Assembly (NCBI GenBank): GCA_023416335.1
Contig: JAEZHY010000090.1
Coordinates: forward strand, 35,493 to 99,492
Length of the DNA: 64,000 nt
Source of the DNA: Pseudomonadota bacterium
GTDB lineage: Bacteria > Desulfobacterota > Syntrophobacteria > Syntrophobacterales > Syntrophobacteraceae
Direction of reading: 5' to 3'
In this document: positions 1 through 8,007 of the stretch, one piece after another
Numbering within the stretch: position 1 is the first letter of the stretch
How the letters are laid out: the number at the start of each line of letters is the position of its first letter
The notes under the pieces: model-generated
Told to the model about the DNA's origin: nothing
The model's database searches: none
What the model saw: the letters and a program-made list of their open reading frames with translations, nothing else
Position numbers and translations under genes: made by a program

Positions 1-2
1 AG

Positions 3-1109
3 GCACGCAAGGAGCTGGAAAAGGTAAACCTTGAACTCGAAAATAAAGTCAGCGAGCAGACCAGACTCTTTCAGATATCCAGGGAAATCGATGAAGTCCG
101 GTCAAGCGAAGAACTTTATCCTTGTATAGTCAAGCTTGCATCTACGCTCGAATCCGTTGAAAAAGTCAGTTTCTTCATTGTCCCCCAGGACAGGAACAGC
201 CTGCTGGCCATGGCCGGCTGCGGATGGAAACCGGATGAAACCTGGCCGCGAAAGATCAAACTCGCCGGGGACAAAATGCGGGACGTACTGGGAAACGGCG
301 CGTCTCATGTCCTGGTTCACTCGGATGATATTGCAAGTGCATTCGAAAACGGGCCGGAAACCGACAGGATGCTCTCCTGCTGGCCTCTTCGTATCCGGGG
401 GGAGCCTTTCGGCCTGCTGATGGCTTTCCACAAGGAAGCTTACAGGTCCCTGACGACTGATGAGACCCGGCTGTTCGACTTTCTTATCAGAAAGGCCTCT
501 CTCGCCGTCGAGAACATGGCCCTCTATGAAAGCCTGATAAGCAATTTCTATGGAATTCTGAAATCGCTCGTAAACGCTCTGGAAGCAAAAGACCTGTACA
601 CGGGCAAGCATTCGGAGCGAGTGACCCGTTATGCCACAGAAGTAGCGCGCAAGATGGGCTGCACCGGGGCGCAGATCGAGTCCATGCAGACGGTCGGGCA
701 TTTGCACGATATCGGCAAGATCGGCGTTCACGACAGCATCCTGAACAAGCCCGGCTCTTTGACCCGCGAAGAATATGAAATCGTCAAGAATCACCCCGTC
801 ATTGGCGAATCCATAGTATCCGAACTGGGGCTCAGCCCGGATGAGAGATCGATCATCAGGCATCACCACGAAAGGTGGGACGGAGAAGGTTACCCGGACG
901 GTCTAGCCGGAGAAGATATCCCGCTTCTTGCCAGGATCGTCAGCGTTGTGGACGCATTCGACGCGATGACGTCGAAACGGGCATATCGTGATGCCATGTC
1001 TCGCGATGAATCGATTGCCGAGTTGCTGAGCAATCGTGGGAAACAGTTCGATCCCGCTGCCCTGGATGCATTTCTTGAACTGATCGTGAAGCTGAGATCC
1101 AAAGAATAA
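3..1109 (+). CDS. HD-GYP domain c-di-GMP phosphodiesterase with GAF-like sensor (5' end outside window)
   Basis: The frame is open from the first bases, so the N-terminus lies upstream of the window. The visible part starts with a heptad-rich coiled coil, followed by a GAF-like sensor region of roughly 130 residues. The C-terminal half is an HD-GYP domain: HLHDIGKIGVHD supplies the HD metal ligands, and HHHERWDGEGYPDGL is the extended HHExxDGxGYPxG signature. Proteins of this family hydrolyse cyclic di-GMP to pGpG or GMP in the cytosol. The stop is followed 29 bp later by a histidine kinase gene, so the two may be co-transcribed. The nearby GGDEF gene supplies the opposing activity. Family assignment is firm; the ligand and the full domain order cannot be seen. 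Confidence 0.93.
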   Translation, partial: ARKELEKVNLELENKVSEQTRLFQISREIDEVRSSEELYPCIVKLASTLESVEKVSFFIVPQDRNSLLAMAGCGWKPDETWPRKIKLAGDKMRDVLGNGASHVLVHSDDIASAFENGPETDRMLSCWPLRIRGEPFGLLMAFHKEAYRSLTTDETRLFDFLIRKASLAVENMALYESLISNFYGILKSLVNALEAKDLYTGKHSERVTRYATEVARKMGCTGAQIESMQTVGHLHDIGKIGVHDSILNKPGSLTREEYEIVKNHPVIGESIVSELGLSPDERSIIRHHHERWDGEGYPDGLAGEDIPLLARIVSVVDAFDAMTSKRAYRDAMSRDESIAELLSNRGKQFDPAALDAFLELIVKLRSKE

Positions 1110-1138
1110 TCCGGTTCGAATAAAGATTGGAAAGAGTT

Positions 1139-1948
1139 ATGGCTGCAGAGGAAATGATGGAACGGTTCATGGAGGCCCTGTACGAAAAAGATCGCTTAAA
1201 CTATGCCGGATCCTTTGTCCAGGGCTTCGTGCACAATGCAAACGGTCCTCTCCAGAATCTTACGATGCTGACGGAAATGCTTTTAGCCGGTGTGGATGTT
1301 CAGGACCGGCTGTTCAAAACCAACGCCGGCGAAAATGAAAAATGGTCTGAAGTCCTGGAAAAGCAGCGAAAAAGACTGACCCAGATGCGCGACCAGATTT
1401 TCAACATGGCCGGGGACTTGCGCGAATTCATGCAGCTGCACGAAATCGAGCGAAGCGGGACCGAGATCGATATCAATGCTCTGGTCTCGAGAATGGCAAG
1501 AGTCTTCCGCTCCGACCTCTTTTTCAAACACCAGGTCCAGGTGGAATTGCGCCTGGCCAAAAACCTGCCGCATATAAAAGTGCCGGGCCGCGATCTGGTC
1601 CCTGCTCTTTTCCACCTTTTCCAGAATGCCGTAACGGCCATGAAGACCTCCCAGAAAAGAGAATTTGTCGCCGAAACCAGCATGCGGGACGGAGAGATCC
1701 TGGTCCGTATAATGGACACCGGATGCGGACTGAACGGATGCAGCGAAACAGAGACCTGTTTCGGACTTTTCCAATCCGGGTGGCCCCAGGTTGAAAATCC
1801 GGGAGAATTCAAAAGGCCTCACTTCGGATTCGGTCTGTTCGCCGCAAGGCAACTCCTCTCCCCTTACGGATGCACCGTCTCGCTGGGAGAATACGAGGGA
1901 TGCACATCGGCCGTGATCCGTATGCCTCTGCCCGTAAAATCGGCATAA
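1139..1948 (+). CDS. Histidine kinase-like ATPase, cytosolic
   Basis: A 269-residue protein with no membrane segment. His32 in FVHNANGPLQNL looks like the phospho-acceptor helix. The ATPase domain follows: N box HLFQNAVTAM, G1 box MDTGCGLN, G2 box HFGFGLFAARQLL. I chose the ATG at 1139 because GGAAAGAG (1129-1136) precedes it closely; a TTG at 1127 is in frame but would put that site inside the gene. It lies 29 bp after the HD-GYP gene and has no response regulator beside it, so its partner is unknown. It could report to the HD-GYP protein or to a distant regulator; this is inference. Confidence 0.85.
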   Translation: MAAEEMMERFMEALYEKDRLNYAGSFVQGFVHNANGPLQNLTMLTEMLLAGVDVQDRLFKTNAGENEKWSEVLEKQRKRLTQMRDQIFNMAGDLREFMQLHEIERSGTEIDINALVSRMARVFRSDLFFKHQVQVELRLAKNLPHIKVPGRDLVPALFHLFQNAVTAMKTSQKREFVAETSMRDGEILVRIMDTGCGLNGCSETETCFGLFQSGWPQVENPGEFKRPHFGFGLFAARQLLSPYGCTVSLGEYEGCTSAVIRMPLPVKSA

Positions 1949-2258
1949 TATTCCACTTCTCTGGAAATTCTTTCCACGTTGCCCCGGATATCCACTGCGC
2001 GAGATGGCGGAATTGATATCACGATACTACTCACATCTGGCCGTTATGACGAAATCCGACTTTTTCAGGGGTAGCCTTGCAGGAGATAAAACAGCTTCCC
2101 TCATGCGTTTGCGGACTCTGGACACATGATGTCCCGAGACATTAGGAGGAATTTCGATGCTCCCGGGAACTCACATCGGACTTTGGCAGGCGATTTGCTT
2201 TATAGTGAGCCAAACTTAAGATTCGATAGTTCCCAGGTTTGGTCTTGACGGAGGTTGT
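1949..2258. other. Intergenic region with sigma-54 promoter
   Basis: About 310 bp without a convincing gene. A 20-codon reading frame (2157-2219) follows a good AGGAGG site at 2144-2149, but it overlaps a near-consensus sigma-54 promoter (2184-2198), and I regard the frame as weak. No repeat or hairpin stands out. Confidence 0.5.
2184..2198 (+). promoter_or_regulatory. Sigma-54 (RpoN) promoter
   Basis: TGGCAGGCGATTTGC carries GG at 2185-2186 and GC at 2197-2198 with exactly ten bases between, and differs from the TGGCACG-N4-TTGC consensus at one position. The predicted start is near 2210, about 50 bp before the next gene. RpoN promoters are common on flagellar genes in deltaproteobacteria, which fits the context. 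Confidence 0.75.
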
Positions 2259-2717
2259 ATGAAAATTGATGACTTGATTAGACAACAGGCGATCCAAGGG
2301 ACCACGGAAGCAAAGAAACAGGATGCCGCAAAATCGGGAGAAGACTTTGCCGCTCTTCTTCAGAGTGAAATAACGGGCTCGCAACTTGGCGCCGAGGCTT
2401 CCCCCATCTCCGGCACGGGAAGCATTTCCAGCATCCTGAGCATAGATCCCATGTCCGAAAACGAACAGCTGTCCGGACCCATTTCGGCGATTGAAGACAC
2501 TCTCACCCAGCTTGACTCACTGGGAGAAGCGCTCCAGGGGAACAAGTCCCCCAGGGAAATCGATGCAATCATAAACCGGGTCAACTCGGAAGCGGCCGGT
2601 CTGGATGGCAAGCTGAGCGGCCTGCCCGGAGATCACCCGCTCAAGGACGTGGCTGAAGAGGTAAAGATTGCGTCCTATGTTGAAACGGTGAAATGGAAAC
2701 GGGGAGATTACCTGTAG
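2259..2717 (+). CDS. Small soluble protein, probably flagellum-associated
   Basis: A 152-residue acidic, Ser/Gly-rich protein. ATG at 2259 follows a GGAGG site. There is no signal peptide, membrane helix or catalytic motif. The C-terminal stretch HPLKDVAEEVKIASYVETVK and the ending RGDYL resemble small conserved proteins I associate with deltaproteobacterial flagellar loci, but I cannot name the family. The sigma-54 promoter upstream and the FlgM pair 3 kb downstream support a motility role. The next gene begins 17 bp later and is probably in the same transcript. Confidence 0.7.
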   Translation: MKIDDLIRQQAIQGTTEAKKQDAAKSGEDFAALLQSEITGSQLGAEASPISGTGSISSILSIDPMSENEQLSGPISAIEDTLTQLDSLGEALQGNKSPREIDAIINRVNSEAAGLDGKLSGLPGDHPLKDVAEEVKIASYVETVKWKRGDYL

Positions 2718-2733
2718 AACATTTGAAGGCCGC

Positions 2734-3084
2734 ATGAAGACGATCGTTTTCCGTATTGAGAGACTCGCGTTGTCCTCTGTGCTGATATCGGCCCTGGTCG
2801 CCGCAGGAACCGTGCCGGATGCCCCCATCCCTTCCGGCACGTTCATATCGTACATCGAGTCACGCCCTTTTCAGCGGAATCTCCTCCTGGCGGACATCGC
2901 GGATACTGAAGATCACGTGATCTACCGGACGGACCCGGACCTCGAAAGGGAAGCAGAAGAAGAAGCGCAGGCTGAAAAGGAAAAGGAAGAAAGATCCTGG
3001 CGGATGCTCGATAATACGAACATATTCCAGGGAACCGTGAAAAGACCTCCCAGGCCCCGACAGAACAACACGAACCAGCAGTAA
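2734..3084 (+). CDS. Hypothetical protein with N-terminal hydrophobic segment
   Basis: 116 residues. Residues 10-25 form a hydrophobic stretch ending near AAGTVPDAP, which could be a weak signal peptide or anchor. The middle is strongly charged (EREAEEEAQAEKEKEER, a likely single helix) and the tail is Pro/Arg/Asn-rich. I do not recognise a family. It follows the previous gene by 17 bp on the same strand with a GAAGG-type ribosome site, so it is likely the second gene of that RpoN transcript. Confidence 0.55.
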   Translation: MKTIVFRIERLALSSVLISALVAAGTVPDAPIPSGTFISYIESRPFQRNLLLADIADTEDHVIYRTDPDLEREAEEEAQAEKEKEERSWRMLDNTNIFQGTVKRPPRPRQNNTNQQ

Positions 3085-3970
3085 CCTCCCTGCTAAAGAC
3101 AGCCGCAGCCAGAAAATACAAAAAGACAAAAGCTTTGAACCACGAAAGGCCTGGGGCAGCAGAGCCGCAACCAAAGTGCAAAGGCAAAGACTTCCCAACC
3201 ACGAAATGCACGAAAATCACGAAAGAAAACAATAGTATAAGGTCGCAGGATGGGCACAACGCTTTATCGTGCCCACCTTGCGCTCGGAACCAAATCATGG
3301 GTGACACGGGCAACGTGGTTTTGGTTGCCCGTGCCGCAGGCAAGAGGGATTGGTAATTCTCCGCGAAGCCTCTTGTCCTCCGGACCCAGGCAACGTTAAA
3401 GCCTGTTGCCTGGGCCACCCGCAAACCAATCGGTTTCTTGGAGGGCCCCCAAGCGGGAGAGACTGTTGCCCAAATGGAGATAAAGCTTCTTTAGCGGGTA
3501 TTTTGTGACCATGCTCCCCAACCCGTCATCCCGTGTTTAAGTGCTTTTAAAGCCGGGATCCAGGTTTTTAAGGCCTTGAATACACGATTAATCTGCCTCA
3601 AAGCCTGGATTCCGGTTTTTCCACCGGAATGACGCAATCGTGTCCTGTACGCAGTCTGAAGCTACCACGGGGATTTGTGCAACAGTCCCCGGAGCTAGGA
3701 ACCAGCGGAGGCAACTCCTCAAGCAAGAGTATTGAGATTTCGTGCCCCGCCATCCGGCATCTAAACGGGTTGTGAGCGGTTTTACCGTACGCGGGTTTGG
3801 GTCATATGCGCGGGCAATTTGAAAAGCACTGGCTCCCGGCTCAAAGATATGCCGGGATGACGAGGAGGGACACTTTAGCGAATCAACCGGAGATATTCCC
3901 GAAGGCTTCAAACGATCTCAAGTCTTTTCTTTCGTGGATATCGCTCGCCTCTTTCGTGGCTGAAAACTTT
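3085..3970. other. Gene-poor region filled with dispersed repeats
   Basis: No reading frame here has coding character. The stretch contains a near-complete copy of the three-hairpin element (about 3100-3424), then fragments of the GCCGGGATGACG family: CATCCCGTG...GCCGGGATCC at 3525-3565, ATTCCGG...CCGGAATGACG near 3608-3634, and CTCCCGGCTC...GCCGGGATGACG at 3832-3861. Confidence 0.7.
3100..3424 (+). repeat. Three-hairpin dispersed element, copy 1
   Basis: Near-complete copy. In order it holds a CACGAAA-rich segment, a GTGCCCACC segment, then three hairpins: CACGGGCAAC/GTTGCCCGTG, GCAAGAGG/CCTCTTGT and CCAGGCAAC/GTTGCCTGG. It matches 47873-48180 (opposite strand) over its whole length and 18985-19200 over its right part. 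Confidence 0.8.
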
Positions 3971-4008
3971 CTCAGTTCTCTGCTCACTGCTCACCGCTCA
4001 CCCTCTCA
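3971..4008 (-). repeat. GTGAGCAGTGA repeat at gene 3' end
   Basis: Read on the minus strand, the stop codon of the GGDEF gene is followed by GTGAGCGGTGAGCAGTGAGC, two to three imperfect heptads. Similar repeats sit at the 3' ends of merR, mpl and the hydrogenase protease gene. Confidence 0.6.
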
Positions 4009-5466
4009 CGACAGGGCCACTACGTTTCTCCCCTTCTTCTTCGCTTTGTACATGGCCTTGTCCACCCGGTTGAAAATCATTTCCTGGCTCTGGTCGGCCG
4101 TATTGACTTCCGTTACTCCGATGCTGACGGTCATGCAGATTTCCTGCCTCTGGTAGACGAACCGGATATTCTCGATCGACTTCCGGATTCGCTCTGCCAC
4201 GGCAACCGCACTGTCCAGTTCCGTACCCGGGAACAGCACCACGAATTCATCTCCGCCCCAGCGGGCCAGCAGGTCGGTGTCACGAAGGATGGGCTTGATT
4301 CTCTTGATGATTTCTTTCAGGCATTTATCGCCTGCCCAGTGCCCGTATTTGTCGTTTATTTCCTTGAAGTTGTCGATATCGAACAGGAGCATGGAGAAGA
4401 AATGTTTGTACCGTGTAAATCGCTGCAGCTCGTCTTTCAGGCGGATTCTTAAGGCGCGCTTGTTGGCGACCCCCGTCAACTGGTCGATCAGGATCTCCTT
4501 TTCCAGCGCCTTTCGTTTTTCGTGTACCTGCTCGATTTCCTTCTTCATACGGTTCAGGTTCTGCTGCAGGTCCTGCATCTCTTCATCGAGGTTTTCCTGG
4601 CGGAGCGCCTCAGCTTTGCGCTTTTCTTCCAGAGCCGCACGGATCGACGCCAGGCGGGACATGACCAGGCTCTTGAATTCAGCAAGGGTGCTGCTCAACT
4701 GGGCGGATTTCTTCATGTCCTCAATCTGATTATCGAGCATTTCGTTGAACCTGGTGTTGTCCGTCTGTCCCTGGCCGGTCTGGTTCATCGAATTTACGTA
4801 TTGCCGCTCCACCTCCATCAAGCCGCTGCCGATCTCGGAGATGAAATCGGTGATCTGGTTGCGTTCTTCATTTATTATCCGGGCATGGGTCTGAATGATT
4901 CCGAGCAGGTCGTCCCTGAGCGCCATCAGGTCATTCAGCTCGGTGCTCCCTTCGATTTCTCTCCGAAGACGTAAGATTTGTTCCGAATACTCCTCGCCCA
5001 TATCGTGATCGAACTCGGCGATGATGCCGAGGAATATCGAGCGGAGTTCGTTCGGCAAACCCTGGCCTGATGATCTCGGAGGATTTGCCCGTTTGCGGAA
5101 TTTGTCCCACAGGCTCCCTCCCCCGGATTCGGTTTTCTGCTCTTCTACGATCTCTCCGATGGCTTTTTTTAGTCGATCGAGATTCGTTTCCATCTGATCC
5201 AGAGCCGACCCTTCCAGCACACTTTTCCTGAAAGCCGCAAGGCTGTCCGCAACCGCACCGTTTTCTTTTACCGCTATGGATGAGAGCACGGCGACGGAGC
5301 GTTTGAGGAACTCACCAATGCGCATTTCCTGCTCGTGAGCTTCAACAGCTCGCCTCAAAGCGGAAGGACTCTCGGAAAATCTTGCCGCTTCCGAGTGGTC
5401 ATTCTTTCCGCCCTGTTCCGCTTTTTCTTCGCTCCGACCGCTTCCGGGCTGAGTTGTCTGGCTCAT
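4006..5466 (-). CDS. GGDEF-domain diguanylate cyclase
   Basis: 486 residues, no membrane segment. The first 300 residues are helical and charged, with a predicted coiled coil around 270-320. The C-terminal GGDEF domain carries the active-site motif RWGGDEF at about residues 402-408. The preceding RDTD has the spacing of the RxxD inhibitory I-site, so product inhibition is likely. The enzyme makes cyclic di-GMP from two GTP. ATG at 5466 follows an AAGGAT site. The gene lies 28 bp after a small Cys-rich gene on the same strand. No recognised sensor domain is visible; the helical N-terminal part may bind a partner. Confidence 0.92.
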   Translation of the reverse strand: MSQTTQPGSGRSEEKAEQGGKNDHSEAARFSESPSALRRAVEAHEQEMRIGEFLKRSVAVLSSIAVKENGAVADSLAAFRKSVLEGSALDQMETNLDRLKKAIGEIVEEQKTESGGGSLWDKFRKRANPPRSSGQGLPNELRSIFLGIIAEFDHDMGEEYSEQILRLRREIEGSTELNDLMALRDDLLGIIQTHARIINEERNQITDFISEIGSGLMEVERQYVNSMNQTGQGQTDNTRFNEMLDNQIEDMKKSAQLSSTLAEFKSLVMSRLASIRAALEEKRKAEALRQENLDEEMQDLQQNLNRMKKEIEQVHEKRKALEKEILIDQLTGVANKRALRIRLKDELQRFTRYKHFFSMLLFDIDNFKEINDKYGHWAGDKCLKEIIKRIKPILRDTDLLARWGGDEFVVLFPGTELDSAVAVAERIRKSIENIRFVYQRQEICMTVSIGVTEVNTADQSQEMIFNRVDKAMYKAKKKGRNVVALS

Positions 5467-5494
5467 AGGTCGATCCTTTTACCCCCGGGACAAT

Positions 5495-5689
5495 CTATTT
5501 CCCGCTTCTTTTGAGTTCATCCCCACGCGACTTCGGTCTGAAGAGCTGGCATTCGATCCCTGAAGATGCATAGACGGCCTTATGCGGATGCATGCGGGAT
5601 TTGATCCCCCACGCGGTACACCCGTAAGGGGTCCCGGCTATCCAGGTTATGAAGAAATGGCAGCACCGATTGCACTCGATTTTTTCCAC
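5495..5689 (-). CDS. Small Cys-rich conserved protein upstream of the GGDEF gene
   Basis: 64 residues from a GTG start at 5689, with GGAGA about ten bases upstream. Cysteines at 6, 9, 10, 24 and 47 and aromatic blocks (CCHFFITWIAGTPYGC, SSGIECQLF) look like a compact metal-binding protein. I recall similar short proteins in deltaproteobacteria with the pattern CxxCxxF.TW...PYGC...SSGxECQ, function unknown. It ends 28 bp before the GGDEF start, suggesting co-transcription. No competing gene covers the segment. Confidence 0.65.
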   Translation of the reverse strand: MEKIECNRCCHFFITWIAGTPYGCTAWGIKSRMHPHKAVYASSGIECQLFRPKSRGDELKRSGK

Positions 5690-5898
5690 AGCTCTTTCTC
5701 TCCGAAAAGCCTTTTGAGATGCGTCGTCAAGCCATGGTATATCAATTTCCGTGCCGGCTTGCGGAACCGCTTCGGACGGTCACCGAACGTCAAAAGATGC
5801 GCATGTCAAAAAAATTGACACCCTTCAGCAGGAAACTCAAATTTTTGTCTTAAGATATGTTTGCCAAATTCCGATTAGATTGGTGGATGGGAGTGCCA

Positions 5899-6177
5899 AT
5901 GGTTATAACCGACTATCGAGTACAAAGCGTCTTACGCACTTATACCCGACAGTTGCAACGGTCGAAGCTGACAGGCAAAGGCGGTTGGGAATCGGGCGGG
6001 GAGCCTAGTGCCGAGAAGGTTTCCATTTCCGATGAAGGCAAACGCCGGCTTATGATGGATCGACTGACAAGCCAGGTATTGGAGAAGATGTATCCCAAAC
6101 AGGACAAAGAAGAGGCTGAAGTGGTGAAAGCTGACCCAGAAATCGCAAGCGAGCCGGGCAGTGGAGGAAACCTATGA
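5899..6177 (+). CDS. FlgM-associated protein, DVU0524-like
   Basis: 92 residues if translation starts at the ATG at 5899, which is preceded by GGGAG and gives MVITDYRVQSVLRTYTRQL, the start I recall for the DVU0524 family found next to flgM. An in-frame ATG at 5857 would add 14 residues. The protein is basic at the N-terminus and acidic at the C-terminus, with no catalytic motif. Its TGA overlaps the flgM ATG as ATGA, indicating translational coupling. A role in control of the flagellar sigma factor with FlgM is inferred from linkage only. Confidence 0.82.
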   Translation: MVITDYRVQSVLRTYTRQLQRSKLTGKGGWESGGEPSAEKVSISDEGKRRLMMDRLTSQVLEKMYPKQDKEEAEVVKADPEIASEPGSGGNL

Positions 6178-6455
6178 ACATAAAAAAGATTTCGACATAT
6201 CTGACCGAAGCCGTTCAGAACCCGGGGAGGGCCAATCTCAGGCCTCCTGCGGACGAAAAGGCTACAGGCGGCAATTCCGCGGACAGAGTTCAACTCTCCA
6301 GGGATTATCAGGATTTGGCAGCGAGGAAGGCGCTTATGGCGCAAGACGATATCAGGGCGGAAAAGGTCGATCAGGTCAGAAACGACCTGGCAAGCGGAAA
6401 CTATGTCATTCAGCCTGCGGAAATTGCAGAGAAGATGATGGCCGAAGTAATGTAA
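6174..6455 (+). CDS. flgM: Anti-sigma-28 factor FlgM
   Basis: 93 residues, the usual FlgM size. The C-terminal half has the family pattern: DRVQLSRDYQD, then RAEKVDQVRNDLASGNYVI, then AEIAEKMM. FlgM binds and inhibits sigma-28 (FliA) until hook completion, when it is exported. The N-terminal half is polar and probably disordered. The start overlaps the upstream stop (ATGA), with GGAGGA just before it. The filament and hook genes themselves are not in this window. Confidence 0.9.
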   Translation: MNIKKISTYLTEAVQNPGRANLRPPADEKATGGNSADRVQLSRDYQDLAARKALMAQDDIRAEKVDQVRNDLASGNYVIQPAEIAEKMMAEVM

Positions 6456-6605
6456 CGGCGACAATTATTTGACACCGGCTCTAAATTGTCGGCCGTGGAG
6501 ATTTTGACACTTTGGTCCATTTCTCCACACTGCGCTACAATTCGGGCGGCCCAAAACTTCTTTTTGGCCGCCCGCTTTCTTTCCGACCTTCACCGCATAA
6601 AACTG

Positions 6606-7082
6606 CTATCGGCGGATCTCCAGATAAGTCCCACTCCGTATAAAGTGTTTATTCCCGTTCACTTCCAGGTAAAACTCATTTTCAGCAGGTCCTTCCATCA
6701 CAAAGTTCGCAAGCTGGTAGTAAGCCGGGCGGGAAAATCGGGCAGGAAAACGCCGGTTGAGGACCCTGCAGTAGAGCACGTTGTCCGCGCCTATGAGCAA
6801 TGTCTCGGGATCCAGATATTCATTTTCCGTCAGATGCTTGAGCCTGAGGGCTATGCGCTCCTCACCGGAGTCGCTCACTTCACGGTCCGCCCGCGTAACG
6901 ACAAAGGGCGTATCGGCGACGTCCAGAGCACACGTCTCATTGTTCGAAGAAAGGACGAAAGAGCCGTCGAGAGATTGGTCGAGCTTCGAGTAGAGCACCT
7001 CGATGATCTCCGGCCGGGTCAATCTGTTCCCGCGATGGTACCACTCGCCGTCCTCGTCGATGTAGATCTCACAGGCTTCCAT
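6606..7082 (-). CDS. DUF1285 family protein
   Basis: 158 residues, soluble. It opens with IYIDEDGEWYHRGNRLTRPE and continues with SKLDQSLDGSFVLSSNN and VADTPFVV, the pattern I recall for DUF1285 proteins (dG-x-W-x-h-x-g-x-x-i-x-R...edaPFvV). No catalytic residue is known for the family. It starts 12 bp after queH on the same strand and is probably the last gene of the trpB2 operon. Domain recognition is from memory of the pattern. Confidence 0.75.
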   Translation of the reverse strand: MEACEIYIDEDGEWYHRGNRLTRPEIIEVLYSKLDQSLDGSFVLSSNNETCALDVADTPFVVTRADREVSDSGEERIALRLKHLTENEYLDPETLLIGADNVLYCRVLNRRFPARFSRPAYYQLANFVMEGPAENEFYLEVNGNKHFIRSGTYLEIRR

Positions 7083-7094
7083 CTTATTCCCCGG

Positions 7095-7658
7095 TCATGT
7101 GGGCTCACCGGCCTTTTCACCGGATTTCTTCCCGCAGAACCTTTCCATTTCACTATATATGCATCCACAATACTGCTGTCGGTACATGCCGGACGCCTTT
7201 GCCCTTTCCTGTCCTTCCTTCCAGCCCGAGCGAAAATCCCGGTACAGAAAAGGGATACCGTACCTTCTCGAAGACTCTTCGGCGAGGGAGACGATCAAAT
7301 CATGCTTTTGCTGCCTGCTGTAGAGCAGTGTAGTCGTAAATGCGTCGAACCGGCTCTTCTTTGCGAGGCTTGCAGCCGCATTTAGCCGCAGCGAATAGCA
7401 ATAGATGCAGCGGCTCGTTTCGCGGAAAGCGGCCTGGCGGAAAAAAGTCTCAGGATCATAGTCCTGCCGAATAATTAGCGGAAGCGCTTCCGCTTCGGCA
7501 TAGGATTGCAGGGTCGAAAGGCGCCTCTGGAATTCCTGGTAGGGTTGAATATGAGGATTGTAGAAGAACCCGTGAACGAAAAGATCCTCGCCGCGCAGAG
7601 TTGAAAGCGGAAAGATAGCGCAAGGCGCGCAACAGATGTGGAGTAGAATGCGGGACAT
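7095..7658 (-). CDS. queH: Epoxyqueuosine reductase QueH
   Basis: 187 residues, normal QueH length. Conserved cysteines are visible as ICCAPC at residues 8-13, the CIYC pair near 83-86, and the C-terminal YCGCIYS pair. In the family these bind a [4Fe-4S] cluster and an adjacent iron. QueH reduces epoxyqueuosine to queuosine in tRNA with a GUN anticodon, replacing the cobalamin-dependent QueG. The gene lies 72 bp after the 84-aa Cys protein and 12 bp before the DUF1285 gene. No other queuosine gene is present here. Confidence 0.9.
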   Translation of the reverse strand: MSRILLHICCAPCAIFPLSTLRGEDLFVHGFFYNPHIQPYQEFQRRLSTLQSYAEAEALPLIIRQDYDPETFFRQAAFRETSRCIYCYSLRLNAAASLAKKSRFDAFTTTLLYSRQQKHDLIVSLAEESSRRYGIPFLYRDFRSGWKEGQERAKASGMYRQQYCGCIYSEMERFCGKKSGEKAGEPT

Positions 7659-7730
7659 CGCGGCTCCTGGACCTTTTTTCTTCTCGGACGTCGAGTATTT
7701 TAATCAGGAGATGCCGGACAGGCAAACACG

Positions 7731-7985
7731 TTATTCTCTCTTTCCCTGGTTGACCTCCTCGGCAAGTTCGACCAGGGAGGAAATCTTCTCTTTCGAGTTC
7801 GCGTTGAAGCAGGCCTCCCATGCTTCCCGGGGCAGCCGTGCCTTCAGCAGTCCTGCGACCGGGAAGAAAGGCTCCCAGCAAAGAATCGTCCGCGGGCAGG
7901 GCAGGTTTCCTCCCTCCTTCAGGCAATAGGAGAAAGGCACTTCCCCACCCAGCCTGGGGCATCTTATCCAAAGTTCTTCAGGCAT
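7731..7985 (-). CDS. Small four-cysteine conserved hypothetical protein
   Basis: 84 residues. Cys9, Cys21, Cys30 and Cys36 lie within the first 36 residues (WIRCPRLGGEVPFSYC, PCPRTILCW), a spacing that suggests a zinc or iron-sulfur site; the rest is helical. No named family is recognised. It lies 22 bp after trpB2 and 72 bp before queH, same strand, so probably in the attenuator-controlled operon. It may be an accessory factor for one of these two enzymes, but nothing in the sequence says which. Confidence 0.65.
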   Translation of the reverse strand: MPEELWIRCPRLGGEVPFSYCLKEGGNLPCPRTILCWEPFFPVAGLLKARLPREAWEACFNANSKEKISSLVELAEEVNQGKRE

Positions 7986-8007
7986 TTCCCGTACCCTGCT
8001 TTCGCAA

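Noticed and set aside
2157..2219. 20-codon frame after a good AGGAGG site
   Set aside because: It overlaps the sigma-54 promoter of the next gene and has no supporting homology; it may be a chance frame.
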